From JAVWHX01 sp036639875 (GTDB lineage Bacteria; Bacillota_I; Bacilli_A; Erysipelotrichales; Coprobacillaceae): a stretch of 51,361 nt of DNA. Made by a program: the position numbers and the translations under genes. Below are positions 34,805-43,349 of this stretch, one piece after another (the stretch's first letter is position 1; every line of letters starts with the position of its first letter). Under the pieces are notes generated by a model, which did no database searches, had not been told where the DNA came from, and saw only the letters and a list, made by a program, of their open reading frames with translations. The DNA lies in the NCBI GenBank assembly GCA_036639875.1, contig JAVWHX010000007.1, positions 1 through 51,361 of the forward strand, written 5' to 3'.

Positions 34805-35677
34805 GTTTTGGCTTTAATATTGATTATTGGATGTATAAATTATAAAGAAACAATAACTTACATATCATCAAAATATAAATCAATAACAGAACAAAAAGAA
34901 TACACAGTCAAAGTGAAAACAGAAAGTCAAACATTATCTATTCCCTTAGAAGAATACTTAGTAGGTGTCGTTGCTGGAGAAATGCCTGTTAGTTTTGAAT
35001 TAGAAGCAATTAAAGCACAGGTTGTTGCAGCAAGAACGTTTGTATTATCAAGAAATTTAAAAGTAGATAATACAACAGCATCACAAGTATATTTGACAGA
35101 TAATCAAATGAAAAAGAACTGGGGAAGTCATTATCAAGAGAATAAAAGAAAGGTAGAAAAAGCAGTTAAAGAAACAAGTTATGAAGTTATGACATATGAA
35201 GGGAAATATATCTCTGCTTTATTCTTTTCGAGTAGTAATGGGAAAACTGTTAATTGTGGAGATTATTTTAATGGAGAAGTGGTATACTTAAAAGCAGTAG
35301 ATAGTAAGTGGGATTTAACGATTGATCCAACGAACAAAAGAAAGAAAACTTTTACAAAACAACAGTTAGCTAATGCATTTGATGTTAAAAATCCTGATAT
35401 GAGTATAACATCATATACATCAAGTGGTTATGTCAATAAAGTTATCATTAATGATAAAACATATACTGGAAGAGAAGTAAGAGAAAAACTTGGATTAGCT
35501 TCTTCTTGCTTTTCAATTGAATTAACAAATAAGGGATATGTTTTTGAAACTTCGGGAAGTGGGCATGGCGTTGGTATGAGTCAGTATGGAGCACAAGGAA
35601 TGGCTAAAGAAAAAAAGACGTATAAAGAGATATTAAATCATTATTATCAAAATATTAAAATTGAGCGTATAGATTAA
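34775..35677 (+). CDS. spoIID: Stage II sporulation protein D
   Basis: SpoIID is the membrane-anchored lytic transglycosylase that, with SpoIIP and SpoIIM, thins septal peptidoglycan and drives engulfment. A membrane anchor covers residues 6-21. The conserved GEMPVSFELEAIKAQVVAAR segment contains the catalytic-type glutamate, and GSGHGVGMSQYGAQGMA near the C-terminus is the family signature. Length of 300 residues is normal. No Shine-Dalgarno-like sequence is visible before the ATG, and the start lies in the loop of a hairpin. It begins the conserved spoIID-spoIIQ-mbl block. Confidence 0.93.
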   Translation: MKTIYKKLLFVLALILIIGCINYKETITYISSKYKSITEQKEYTVKVKTESQTLSIPLEEYLVGVVAGEMPVSFELEAIKAQVVAARTFVLSRNLKVDNTTASQVYLTDNQMKKNWGSHYQENKRKVEKAVKETSYEVMTYEGKYISALFFSSSNGKTVNCGDYFNGEVVYLKAVDSKWDLTIDPTNKRKKTFTKQQLANAFDVKNPDMSITSYTSSGYVNKVIINDKTYTGREVREKLGLASSCFSIELTNKGYVFETSGSGHGVGMSQYGAQGMAKEKKTYKEILNHYYQNIKIERID

Positions 35678-35695
35678 AAAACTTTGTTCATACTT
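35667..35695 (+). promoter_or_regulatory. Possible sporulation sigma (F/G-like) promoter for spoIIQ
   Basis: GTATA (35667-35671) and CATACTT (35689-35695) are spaced by 17 bases, similar to the sigma-G/sigma-F type (GNATA and CATNNTA) as I recall it. It lies at the end of spoIID. Transcription would start near 35702. The match is short, so this is tentative. Confidence 0.3.
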
Positions 35696-35717
35696 TAAAA
35701 GAGGTGAAAGTATGAAC
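35686..35717 (+). repeat. Perfect inverted repeat enclosing the spoIIQ ribosome site and start
   Basis: GTTCATACTTT (35686-35696) and AAAGTATGAAC (35707-35717) are perfect 11-base arms; one more T-A pair extends them. The loop AAAAGAGGTG holds the ribosome site and the second arm holds the ATG (35712). Confidence 0.85.
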
Positions 35718-36347
35718 AGAAGAACTTTTAAGTATAAGAGAGCACTTGGTATTACATTAGCATTAACAGTGTTTTTAGGTGGGATTGGATTAGTACAAAG
35801 AATTTTAGATAATCAAGCTAATGATTTTGGAGATGAATCAGTTGTTAAAGTTGAAGAAAAGAAAGAACCTGATACTAAGAAAGAAGAGAAAACAATTGAA
35901 ACATTAAAAGGTCCAGTTAAGGATGGTGTAGGGATTGTAAGATATTATTATGATAAGGATGCAGATGCAGCCAAACAAGAACAATCACTTATTTTCTTTG
36001 AAAATGTTTATAGGCCTAATCAAGGTATAGATTATTCTAATAAGAACACTGCTTTTGAAGTTGTTGCGTCAATTAGTGGAACAGTAACAAAGAAAACGAA
36101 TGATCCTGTCTTAGGATGGGTAGTTACAATTTCAAACACTGATAAGATTGCAACGACATATGAATCATTATCTAAAGTGAATGTAGAAATGAACCAAGCA
36201 GTTAAGCAAGGTGACGTTATTGGGACAAGTGGAGAGAACGTTTATGAGTCAGATTTAAAGAATCATTTACACTTCATTTTACAAAAAGACGGACAATTAT
36301 ATAATCCAGAAAAGTATTTAGGACAACCACTTAATACGATTAAATAG
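35712..36347 (+). CDS. spoIIQ: SpoIIQ-type M23 (LytM) protein
   Basis: A 211-residue protein with one N-terminal membrane helix (about 11-29), a charged linker and a LytM-like domain. In Bacillus SpoIIQ spans the forespore side of the intermembrane channel with SpoIIIAH. Its place between spoIID and mbl supports the name. The first zinc motif of active LytM enzymes (HxxxD) reads NQGID here, so the His is Asn; the second motif HLH is kept. This suggests a structural, non-catalytic protein as in Bacillus, whereas clostridial SpoIIQ keeps the His. Confidence 0.88.
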   Translation: MNRRTFKYKRALGITLALTVFLGGIGLVQRILDNQANDFGDESVVKVEEKKEPDTKKEEKTIETLKGPVKDGVGIVRYYYDKDADAAKQEQSLIFFENVYRPNQGIDYSNKNTAFEVVASISGTVTKKTNDPVLGWVVTISNTDKIATTYESLSKVNVEMNQAVKQGDVIGTSGENVYESDLKNHLHFILQKDGQLYNPEKYLGQPLNTIK

Positions 36348-36373
36348 CGATTTTTAATCGCTATTATTTTTTT
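36343..36373 (+). terminator. Terminator after spoIIQ
   Basis: AATAGCGATT pairs with AATCGCTATT across a three-base loop and is followed by a T-rich run. Confidence 0.9.
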
Positions 36374-36374
36374 C

Positions 36375-36402
36375 TTGTATTTAACACAAAAAATGTTACA
36401 AT
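36375..36402 (+). promoter_or_regulatory. Promoter of mbl
   Basis: TTGTAT and TACAAT (36397-36402) are spaced by 16 bases, with TG one base before the -10. It starts right after the upstream terminator. Confidence 0.7.
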
Positions 36403-36429
36403 AGAAATGCTATTATAGGAGGAATAACT

Positions 36430-37419
36430 ATGAAATTATCAAAAGAAATTGGTATTGATTTAGGAACAGCTAACATTCTTATTTATGTAAAGGGTGAAGG
36501 AATTGTTGTTAATGAACCTTCAGTTGTTACAATTAATACAGAAACAAACAGACCTATCGCAGTTGGTGATGAAGCAAGAGAAATGCTTGGAAAGACTCCA
36601 GGTAGATTTCAAGCCATTCGTCCATTAAAAGATGGGGTTATTGCAGATTTTCAAATTACTGAAATTTTAATTACTCATTTTATCAATAAATTAAACTTAA
36701 AAGGTGTTTTTTCAAGACCTACTATTTTAATTTGTTGTCCATCAAATATTACTTCAATTGAAAAAAGCGCTATTCAAGATGTAGCCTTAAGATGTGGAGC
36801 TAAAAGAGTATTTATTGAAGAAGAACCAAAAGTTGCAGCTATTGGAGCTGGGTTAGATATTTCTAAACCATCTGGAAATATGGTTGTTGATATTGGTGGG
36901 GGAACTACTGATGTTGCAGTTCTTTCATTAGGAGATATTGTTTCTAGTACTTCATTAAAGATTGCTGGAGATAGAATGGATACTGAATTAATTAAATTTG
37001 TTAAAGATAAATATAAATTATTAATTGGTGATCGTACTGCCGAAGAAATTAAAATTAATATTGGTACTGCTTATGGAGCAGATAGTGATAAAATAATGGA
37101 TGTAAGAGGAAGAGATTTAGTAACTGGTTTACCTCATACAATCACATTAAGTGCTAGAGAAACAGAAGAAGCTTTACATGAATGTTGCGAAACAATCTTA
37201 AGAGCTACTAAACAAGTATTAGAACAAACACCACCTGAATTATCAGCTGATATTGTTAATAAAGGAATTTTCTTAACTGGAGGAGGAGCTTTATTACATA
37301 ACCTTGATAAATATTTAGAAGAAGGTTTAGGAGTTCCAGTATTCGTAGCTGAAAATGCACTTGATTGTGTAGCTGAAGGTTGCGGTATCATGTTAGAAAA
37401 CACACAATATTTTAAATAA
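36430..37419 (+). CDS. mbl: MreB-like cell-shape protein Mbl
   Basis: A 329-residue actin-fold ATPase that forms membrane-bound filaments and guides side-wall synthesis. Phosphate-binding loops are IGIDLGTANILIY at the N-terminus and VVDIGGGTTDVAVLSLG near 155; the adenosine motif FLTGGGALLHNLD is near 280. Position after spoIIQ matches mbl of Bacillus rather than mreB, which goes with mreCD. AGGAGG precedes the start. It stands alone between its own promoter and terminator. Confidence 0.95.
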   Translation: MKLSKEIGIDLGTANILIYVKGEGIVVNEPSVVTINTETNRPIAVGDEAREMLGKTPGRFQAIRPLKDGVIADFQITEILITHFINKLNLKGVFSRPTILICCPSNITSIEKSAIQDVALRCGAKRVFIEEEPKVAAIGAGLDISKPSGNMVVDIGGGTTDVAVLSLGDIVSSTSLKIAGDRMDTELIKFVKDKYKLLIGDRTAEEIKINIGTAYGADSDKIMDVRGRDLVTGLPHTITLSARETEEALHECCETILRATKQVLEQTPPELSADIVNKGIFLTGGGALLHNLDKYLEEGLGVPVFVAENALDCVAEGCGIMLENTQYFK

Positions 37420-37440
37420 TGTCCTTAGGGACATTTTTTT
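37418..37440 (+). terminator. Terminator after mbl
   Basis: AATGTCC and GGACATT pair around a four-base loop, followed by a T-run. Confidence 0.9.
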
Positions 37441-37548
37441 GTCTTTAAAATACACAGAAAGTCCATACACTTCTTATATAATAAAAATTGATTCGTCACT
37501 ATTTTTATTAAAATAACTATGTGATATTTTAAAAAAATGATGTGATGA

Positions 37549-37577
37549 TTGTTAGGCAAAGTATAAAACAATATACT
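37549..37577 (+). promoter_or_regulatory. Promoter of dlt-like operon 2
   Basis: TTGTTA and TATACT are spaced by exactly 17 bases, about 42 bases before the first start codon. The A/T-rich leader between 37441 and 37548 shows only a weak repeat of TGTGAT and no clear riboswitch. Confidence 0.75.
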
Positions 37578-37618
37578 TATTATATAAATAAGGGATAAAT
37601 AGAGCAAGGGGGGCTTTT

Positions 37619-39184
37619 ATGGCATTTAATACAATAACGTTTATATTATTTTTTGCAGTTGTCATTGTTGGGAGTTTTGTTGTTCCAGCAAAATGGAAAT
37701 GGGTATTTTTGTTGGCAGCAAGTTATTTCTTTTATTTTTACGCAAGTGCAAAGTTTGCGATTTTTATTATTTTAACAACACTAACTTCATATTTTGCTGC
37801 AATATACATTGGTAAACAACATGAATTAGAAAAGACAGTGGAATCAACAAAAGAGAATCGAAAATTATTTAAAAATAAGAGAAAGAGAATGCTTGTATCT
37901 TTACTTTTATTAAATTTTGGGATTCTATTATTTTTAAAGTATTTTAATTTTTTCTCTGAAAATTTAAACATGTTATTGAATTCATTATCTTTTGGTGGTC
38001 ATTTACCAACATTGAATTTAATATTACCTTTAGGTATTTCTTTTTATACGTTTCAAACAATGTCTTATGTTATTGATGTTTATTGGGGAAAAATTGAACC
38101 AGAACATAATCTTGGGAAAGTTGCATTATTTGTTTCATTCTTTCCACAAATATTACAAGGACCAATCGGTAGGTTTAAAGATTTGGCTCCTCAATTGTAT
38201 GCTCCTAAGAAACCAGGTTATCAAGATTTGAAATTTGGTTTACAACTTATGTTGTGGGGATATTTCAAAAAGATGATTATTGCAGATAGAGTTGCGATGA
38301 TTGCGAATTTTGTCTTTGAAAATTATTTCCATATGTCTGGAATGGGTGTAACCTTTGGAGTTGTGATGTATGCAATTCAAGATTATACTGATTTTTCTGG
38401 ATGTATTGATATAGCTAGAGGGTGTGCTCAAACTATGGGAATTACCATGGCAGAAAACTTCCGCCGTCCATATTTCTCTAAGACAGTTTCTGAATTCTGG
38501 AGAAGATGGCATATGTCACTTGGTACATGGATGAAGGATTATGTATTCTATCCTTTCTCATTAACAAAGGGTGTATCAAAACTTGGAAAAGCAGCGAAAA
38601 AGCGTTTTGGGAAACATATAGGAAGAACTTTACCAATAGCCTTAGGAAATCTTCTTGTATTCTTTCTTGTAGGTGTCTGGCATGGATCGAATTGGAATTA
38701 TATTGTGTGGGGTATTTTCTATGGTTTATTGATAGCGATTAGTGGGTTAATGAAACCTGTCTTTACGCGTATGAATGAAATTTTACATATCAAAACTGAG
38801 TCAAAAGTATTTCAGTTTTTCCAAATTGCGAGAACTTTCTGGATTACATGTGTGGGATGTATTATTTTTAGAGCAGCAACATTACCAAATGCATGGGATA
38901 TCTTTTTGAAAACATTCCGTTTTTATGAAGTTCCATTAAAGATAAAAAAAGAATTTTTCTCAATAGGATTGAATTTTGAAAATTATGTTCTATTAGTTAT
39001 TTCGTTAGGAATATTGTTAGTTGTAGATATATTACAAGAAAAAGGAAGTGTTCGTGAACGAATTGCGAAACGTTCTATATATATACGTTGGGGAATATAT
39101 ATACTTGCTGTAATGGCAATATTACTTTTTGGTATATATGGACCAGGATATAATCAAAATCAATTTGTTTATATGCAATTTTAA
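37619..39184 (+). CDS. dltB: DltB-like MBOAT acyltransferase (system 2)
   Basis: A 521-residue multi-pass MBOAT protein, paralogous to the one in system 1. It shows LPLGISFYTFQTMSYVIDVYW, LQGPIGRFKD, RRWHMSLGTWMKDYVFYP and the catalytic-type His355 in GVWHGSNWNY. By family knowledge it moves an acyl group from a cytosolic carrier protein across the membrane. Here it is the first gene of a B-D-A-decarboxylase-C operon, behind a strong AAGGGGGG ribosome site. The acyl group it handles is presumably set by the downstream ligase and decarboxylase. Confidence 0.9.
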   Translation: MAFNTITFILFFAVVIVGSFVVPAKWKWVFLLAASYFFYFYASAKFAIFIILTTLTSYFAAIYIGKQHELEKTVESTKENRKLFKNKRKRMLVSLLLLNFGILLFLKYFNFFSENLNMLLNSLSFGGHLPTLNLILPLGISFYTFQTMSYVIDVYWGKIEPEHNLGKVALFVSFFPQILQGPIGRFKDLAPQLYAPKKPGYQDLKFGLQLMLWGYFKKMIIADRVAMIANFVFENYFHMSGMGVTFGVVMYAIQDYTDFSGCIDIARGCAQTMGITMAENFRRPYFSKTVSEFWRRWHMSLGTWMKDYVFYPFSLTKGVSKLGKAAKKRFGKHIGRTLPIALGNLLVFFLVGVWHGSNWNYIVWGIFYGLLIAISGLMKPVFTRMNEILHIKTESKVFQFFQIARTFWITCVGCIIFRAATLPNAWDIFLKTFRFYEVPLKIKKEFFSIGLNFENYVLLVISLGILLVVDILQEKGSVRERIAKRSIYIRWGIYILAVMAILLFGIYGPGYNQNQFVYMQF

Positions 39185-39201
39185 TTGGGGGAGATGAGAA
39201 A

Positions 39202-40329
39202 ATGACAAGAAATCAAAAATTAAAGATTTTGTTAATGACAGTTATAATTGCTGTTTTGGTTTTTGGCACTAACTTTATCTTATGTCGTCAATTAAATAGC
39301 GAATCTGATATAAAACGTGTTGAGAACTTTTATGAATTAGAAGAAAATAGTTTAGATATGATTTTAATTGGTGCAAGTACATCATATACAAATTACTCTG
39401 CACCATTAGCTTGGAAGGAATATGGATATACAAGTTATTCCTTAGGTACTAATATGGCTCCAATGGGTCTTGCTAAGTCAATGCTTATTGAAGCAAGAAA
39501 GACACAGAATCCAAAAGTATTTGTAATTGATATTAATGGTATTTTATATAATGATGAACAAGAAAGTAGAGAAGGTGGATTGCGTTTGTGGATTGATAAT
39601 ATGAAATCTTCACAAAACAAAACGAATACAATAAAGGAACTTGTACCTGAAAAAGATCAACTTTCTTATCATATTCCCTTTTTAAAATATCATTCAAACT
39701 GGCCTAGATTTTTTGAGTGTGTAAAAGCAAGTATTAATGATTTACTAGAGAAGGATAATGATTATTTGGCAGCCTCTGGAATGGAGGGGAATACAAGGGT
39801 AGTTTCTCAAAAAGATTATGTAGATATCAAACAATTTAGAGAAGAATCCCCAATGTATGATTTATCTGGGAAGCATCTTAAAGATTTACTTGAATATTGT
39901 AAAAAAGAGAATTTGAAAAATGTAATGTTTACAAATATGCCTCGCTATTACTCAAAGAAGATGTTACCAGAGCGTGGTAGAAATAATTCTGCTAAAGCAT
40001 TAATTAAAGAATATGGTTATGAGTGTTTAGATATGGATGAATTTGTAAATGAAATTGGTTTGGATCCGAATACGGATTTTTATAATCCTAATCATTTAAA
40101 TATCTATGGTCAAAAGAAAATGACATACTATCTTGGAAATTTATTAAATAATCGTTATCAGTTGGCTGAGGGTAAACGTGATGAAAAAATCAGTAAACGC
40201 TATGATAAGGAAGTAGATGGATATAAAAGAGTTTATGAGTGGGCTGATAAGCAAGCCAAAGAAGGAAAAAAAGTGAGATATGAATATGAACTTGTCAAGC
40301 GTATTCTAGAAGATGGGAAGGATAAATAA
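39202..40329 (+). CDS. dltD: DltD-like SGNH-fold protein (system 2)
   Basis: A 375-residue protein with one N-terminal membrane helix (about 8-28) and a large outer domain. The SGNH-type serine is S59 in LIGASTSYT and the histidine is H298 in NPNHLNIYG. It is about 50 residues longer than the system 1 protein, mostly through a charged C-terminal tail after the histidine motif. It begins 17 bases after the MBOAT gene with GGGGGAGATGAG. It likely completes acyl transfer on the outer face. Confidence 0.82.
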   Translation: MTRNQKLKILLMTVIIAVLVFGTNFILCRQLNSESDIKRVENFYELEENSLDMILIGASTSYTNYSAPLAWKEYGYTSYSLGTNMAPMGLAKSMLIEARKTQNPKVFVIDINGILYNDEQESREGGLRLWIDNMKSSQNKTNTIKELVPEKDQLSYHIPFLKYHSNWPRFFECVKASINDLLEKDNDYLAASGMEGNTRVVSQKDYVDIKQFREESPMYDLSGKHLKDLLEYCKKENLKNVMFTNMPRYYSKKMLPERGRNNSAKALIKEYGYECLDMDEFVNEIGLDPNTDFYNPNHLNIYGQKKMTYYLGNLLNNRYQLAEGKRDEKISKRYDKEVDGYKRVYEWADKQAKEGKKVRYEYELVKRILEDGKDK

Positions 40330-40330
40330 T

Positions 40331-41836
40331 ATGTATAATATTTTAGATTATTTAGAGAATAGTGCAAAGAGATTTCCTGATAAGGTTGCCTTTGCTGATG
40401 TTGAAAAAGAAATAACGTATAAAGAATTGGTTCAAAAAGCAAAGCATATAGGAAGTCAATTAACATTACATTATGAACAAGGAATGCCAGTTCCTATCTT
40501 TATGGAAAAAAGTGTTGATGCTATTAGTTTGTTTTTCGGAGTTGTCTATGCAGGATGCTTTTATGTTATGCTTGATACAAAACAGCCAAAGACAAGATTA
40601 ACTCATATTATGGAAACTTTAGAATCAAAAACAATCATGACATCTCAAAAACATTCTCAAGATTTAAGTCGTTTAGAATTTGAAGGAGAAATTATTGTAT
40701 TAGAAGAATTAACTGGTTCTCTTGATGAAGAAAAACTTAATGAGATTAGAAATAACATGCTGGATATTATGCCTTTATATGGTATTTTTACATCTGGATC
40801 TACTGGAATTCCAAAAGGAGTTACAGTTGCTCATCGTAGTGTTATTGATTTTATTGATACATTTACTGAAACATTTGAAATTACTGAAAATGATATTATA
40901 GGAAATCAAGCTCCATGGGATTTTGATGTTTCTGTAAAAGATATTTATTCTACTATTAAGACTGGTGCAACAATGCAGATTATTCCCAAACAATACTTCT
41001 CAATGCCATCAAAACTATTAGATTTTATGTGCGAAAGAGAAATTACTACAATTATTTGGGCAGTATCAGCAGTCTGTATTATTTCAACATTAAAAGGTTT
41101 TGATTATAAAATTCCTGAAAAACTTACTAAAGTTATGTTTAGTGGGGAAGTTATGCCAATCAAACAATTTAATATTTGGAAACAATATTTACCTAATGCG
41201 ATGTATGTAAATCTTTATGGACCAACAGAAATCACATGTAATTGTACATACTATATTATTGAAAAAGATTATGAGCTTGGTCAAGTGATTCCAATTGGAA
41301 AACCATTCTCTAATGAAAAAGTATTCCTTTTAGATGATAGTGATAAAGAAGTTAAAAATACAAATGTTATGGGTGAGATTTGTGTAAGTGGAACGGCTGT
41401 AAGTTTGGGGTATTATAATAATAAAGAACAAACTGAAAAAGCTTTCTGTCAAAATCCTTTAAATAAGTATTATTTGGAAACAATTTATCGTACTGGAGAT
41501 TTAGGATACTACAATGAAGAAGGTTTGTTATGTTTTGCTTCACGTAAGGATTTCCAAATCAAACATATGGGACATAGAATCGAGTTGGGTGAAATTGAAA
41601 ATATGATGGATAAGGTTGAAGTTATTAAAAGATCATGTTGTATTTTTGAAAATAATAAGATTATTGCCTTCTATGATGGAGAGATTGAAAGAAAAGAATT
41701 AATCCGTTATTTGAAAAAAGATTTACCTGTATTTATGATTCCTAATGTATTTATGAAAATAGATGGATTTCCTATTACAAAGAATGGTAAAATAGATAGA
41801 CAAGAACTTATCAAGATGATAAAGGAGGAATCTAAT
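40331..41836 (+). CDS. dltA: DltA-like adenylating ligase (system 2)
   Basis: About 502 residues; the stop codon ends at 41842 when read through to TAA. ANL motifs are complete: TSGSTGIPKG, LYGPTEIT, YRTGD and NGKIDR. Unlike the system 1 paralogue it keeps the alpha-amino-binding Asp (D199 in PWDFDVSVKD). The Bacillus stereoselecting Cys is Ser271 (FSGEV). The start at 40331 fits a GGAAGG site and aligns with the system 1 N-terminus; an ATG six codons earlier overlaps the previous gene and lacks a site. It overlaps the decarboxylase gene by eight bases. The substrate is likely an amino acid, perhaps not D-Ala. Confidence 0.85.
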
Positions 41837-43013
41837 GTTTAAACCAAATTATCAAGAGGTTGTTTCACAAATAACAACACCAGCTTATGTTTTTGATACT
41901 GATGTTTTATGTGAAAGAATTCAATTTATTAAAAAGGCATTAGGTGATCGTGTTCATTTGTGTTATGCAATGAAAGCAAATCCTTTTATTATTAAAAGTA
42001 TTGAAAATGAAATTGATCGTTTTGAGGTTTGTTCTCATGGAGAATTTGAAATTTGTGAAAGAGCAAATGTATCTATTGATAAAGTTGTTTTATCAGGTGT
42101 ATATAAAGCAAAAAAAGATATAGAACGAGTTGTTAAAGAATATGGTGATCGCATTGTTTATACAAGTGAGTCTGTTAATCATTTCTACCTTATTCACGAA
42201 GCAGCAAAGCAAGTTGGTTGTAAAGTCAAAATGTTATTACGAATAACAACAGGAAATCAATTTGGAATATGTGAAGAAGAATTGTGTAAGCTTATTGAAA
42301 AACGTGATGAGTATCCTCATATTGAGATTGTAGGGATTCACCATTTTTCTGGGACACAAAGAAAACGTTTAAGTATTTATAAGGAAGAATTAGAATTTGC
42401 TGATAACTTAATAACAAAACTTGAAAAGGATTATGGTTATGTTGCTCAAGAATTGGAGTTTGGACCTGGATTCTATGTAGAATATTTCCAAGGAGCTAAA
42501 CCTTATGACGAAAAAGAATTATTAGAAGGTTTTTGTGATCTTTTAAACGAACTTCATTTTAAAGGACATATTACACTTGAGTTAGGTCGTTTTGTTGCAG
42601 CAAGCTGTGGGAATTATTATACGGATGTTGTTGATTATAAAGTGAATGATAATGCTTATTGTATTGTCAATGGTGGATTACATCAAATGACATACTATGG
42701 ACAAATGATGGCAATGAAAATTCCTCATTATCGTCAACTTAAAGAAATAGAAAGTGATAAAGAAGCAATTAAGTGTAATGTTTCTGGATCTCTTTGTACT
42801 ATTAATGATAACCTTGTTAAAGGATTACCTTTACAAGAACCACAAATAGGAGATATAATTGAGTTCCAACGTGTAGGAGCATATGCGATGTGTGAAGGAA
42901 TATCACTCTTTCTAAGTCGTGATTTACCAAGTATTTATTTATATTCAAAACAAAATGGTTTAAGTTTACAACGTGGTCGTTTTGAAACGAATATATTAAA
43001 TTATAAACAATAA
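41835..43013 (+). CDS. Fold-type III PLP-dependent decarboxylase, BtrK-like
   Basis: A 392-residue enzyme of the Orn/DAP/Arg decarboxylase 2 family. The PLP lysine is K47 in CYAMKANPF. Other landmarks are HHFSGTQ, the phosphate loop FGPGF, ELGRFVAASCG, and the catalytic cysteine C321 in SLCTINDNL followed by GAYAMCEG. The CTxxDxL form is as I recall it in BtrK, which decarboxylates carrier-bound glutamate, rather than the CESGD of LysA. It is translationally coupled to the ligase and lies before the carrier gene. It may act on a free amino acid, or on the acyl-carrier. A racemase role cannot be excluded. Confidence 0.82.
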   Translation: MFKPNYQEVVSQITTPAYVFDTDVLCERIQFIKKALGDRVHLCYAMKANPFIIKSIENEIDRFEVCSHGEFEICERANVSIDKVVLSGVYKAKKDIERVVKEYGDRIVYTSESVNHFYLIHEAAKQVGCKVKMLLRITTGNQFGICEEELCKLIEKRDEYPHIEIVGIHHFSGTQRKRLSIYKEELEFADNLITKLEKDYGYVAQELEFGPGFYVEYFQGAKPYDEKELLEGFCDLLNELHFKGHITLELGRFVAASCGNYYTDVVDYKVNDNAYCIVNGGLHQMTYYGQMMAMKIPHYRQLKEIESDKEAIKCNVSGSLCTINDNLVKGLPLQEPQIGDIIEFQRVGAYAMCEGISLFLSRDLPSIYLYSKQNGLSLQRGRFETNILNYKQ

Positions 43014-43025
43014 AAGGAGAAAAAC

Positions 43026-43250
43026 ATGGAAAAGTTATTTGAATTATTAGAAGAAATTGATGGGGATATTGATTTTAAAGGATGTACGACATTAATTGAT
43101 GATGGAATTTTAGATTCATTTGCTATTTTAGAAATCGTTTCTGAAATTAATGAAGAATTTGATGTACAAATTGGAGCATCAGATATCGTACCAGAAAACT
43201 TTAATTCTGCTGAAGCAATGATGAAAATGATTCAACGTTTACAAAATTAG
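43026..43250 (+). CDS. dltC: DltC-like carrier protein (system 2)
   Basis: A 74-residue acyl carrier protein with phosphopantetheine serine S31 in GILDSFAIL. Its C-terminal half (DIVPENFNSAEAMMKMIQRLQ) closely resembles the system 1 carrier, so the two arose by duplication. Around the serine the systems differ (DSFA here, DSLD there), which could keep the two pathways apart. AAAAGGAG precedes the start. It is the last gene of the operon. Confidence 0.9.
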   Translation: MEKLFELLEEIDGDIDFKGCTTLIDDGILDSFAILEIVSEINEEFDVQIGASDIVPENFNSAEAMMKMIQRLQN

Positions 43251-43257
43251 TAAACCT

Positions 43258-43285
43258 AAAGTATCCATTTATGGGTACTTTTTTT
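43258..43285 (+). terminator. Terminator of dlt-like operon 2
   Basis: AAAGTATCC pairs with GGGTACTTT (one mismatch) and runs into T residues. Confidence 0.88.
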
Positions 43286-43300
43286 CATATCCTGTAAATC

Positions 43301-43330
43301 TCGACAAAGATTTAAAATATCTGTTAAAAT
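43301..43330 (+). promoter_or_regulatory. Promoter of the HAD phosphatase pair
   Basis: TCGACA and TAAAAT (43325-43330) are spaced by 18 bases, with TG one base before the -10. Confidence 0.5.
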
Positions 43331-43349
43331 GGTTGACGGAGGTATGGAT

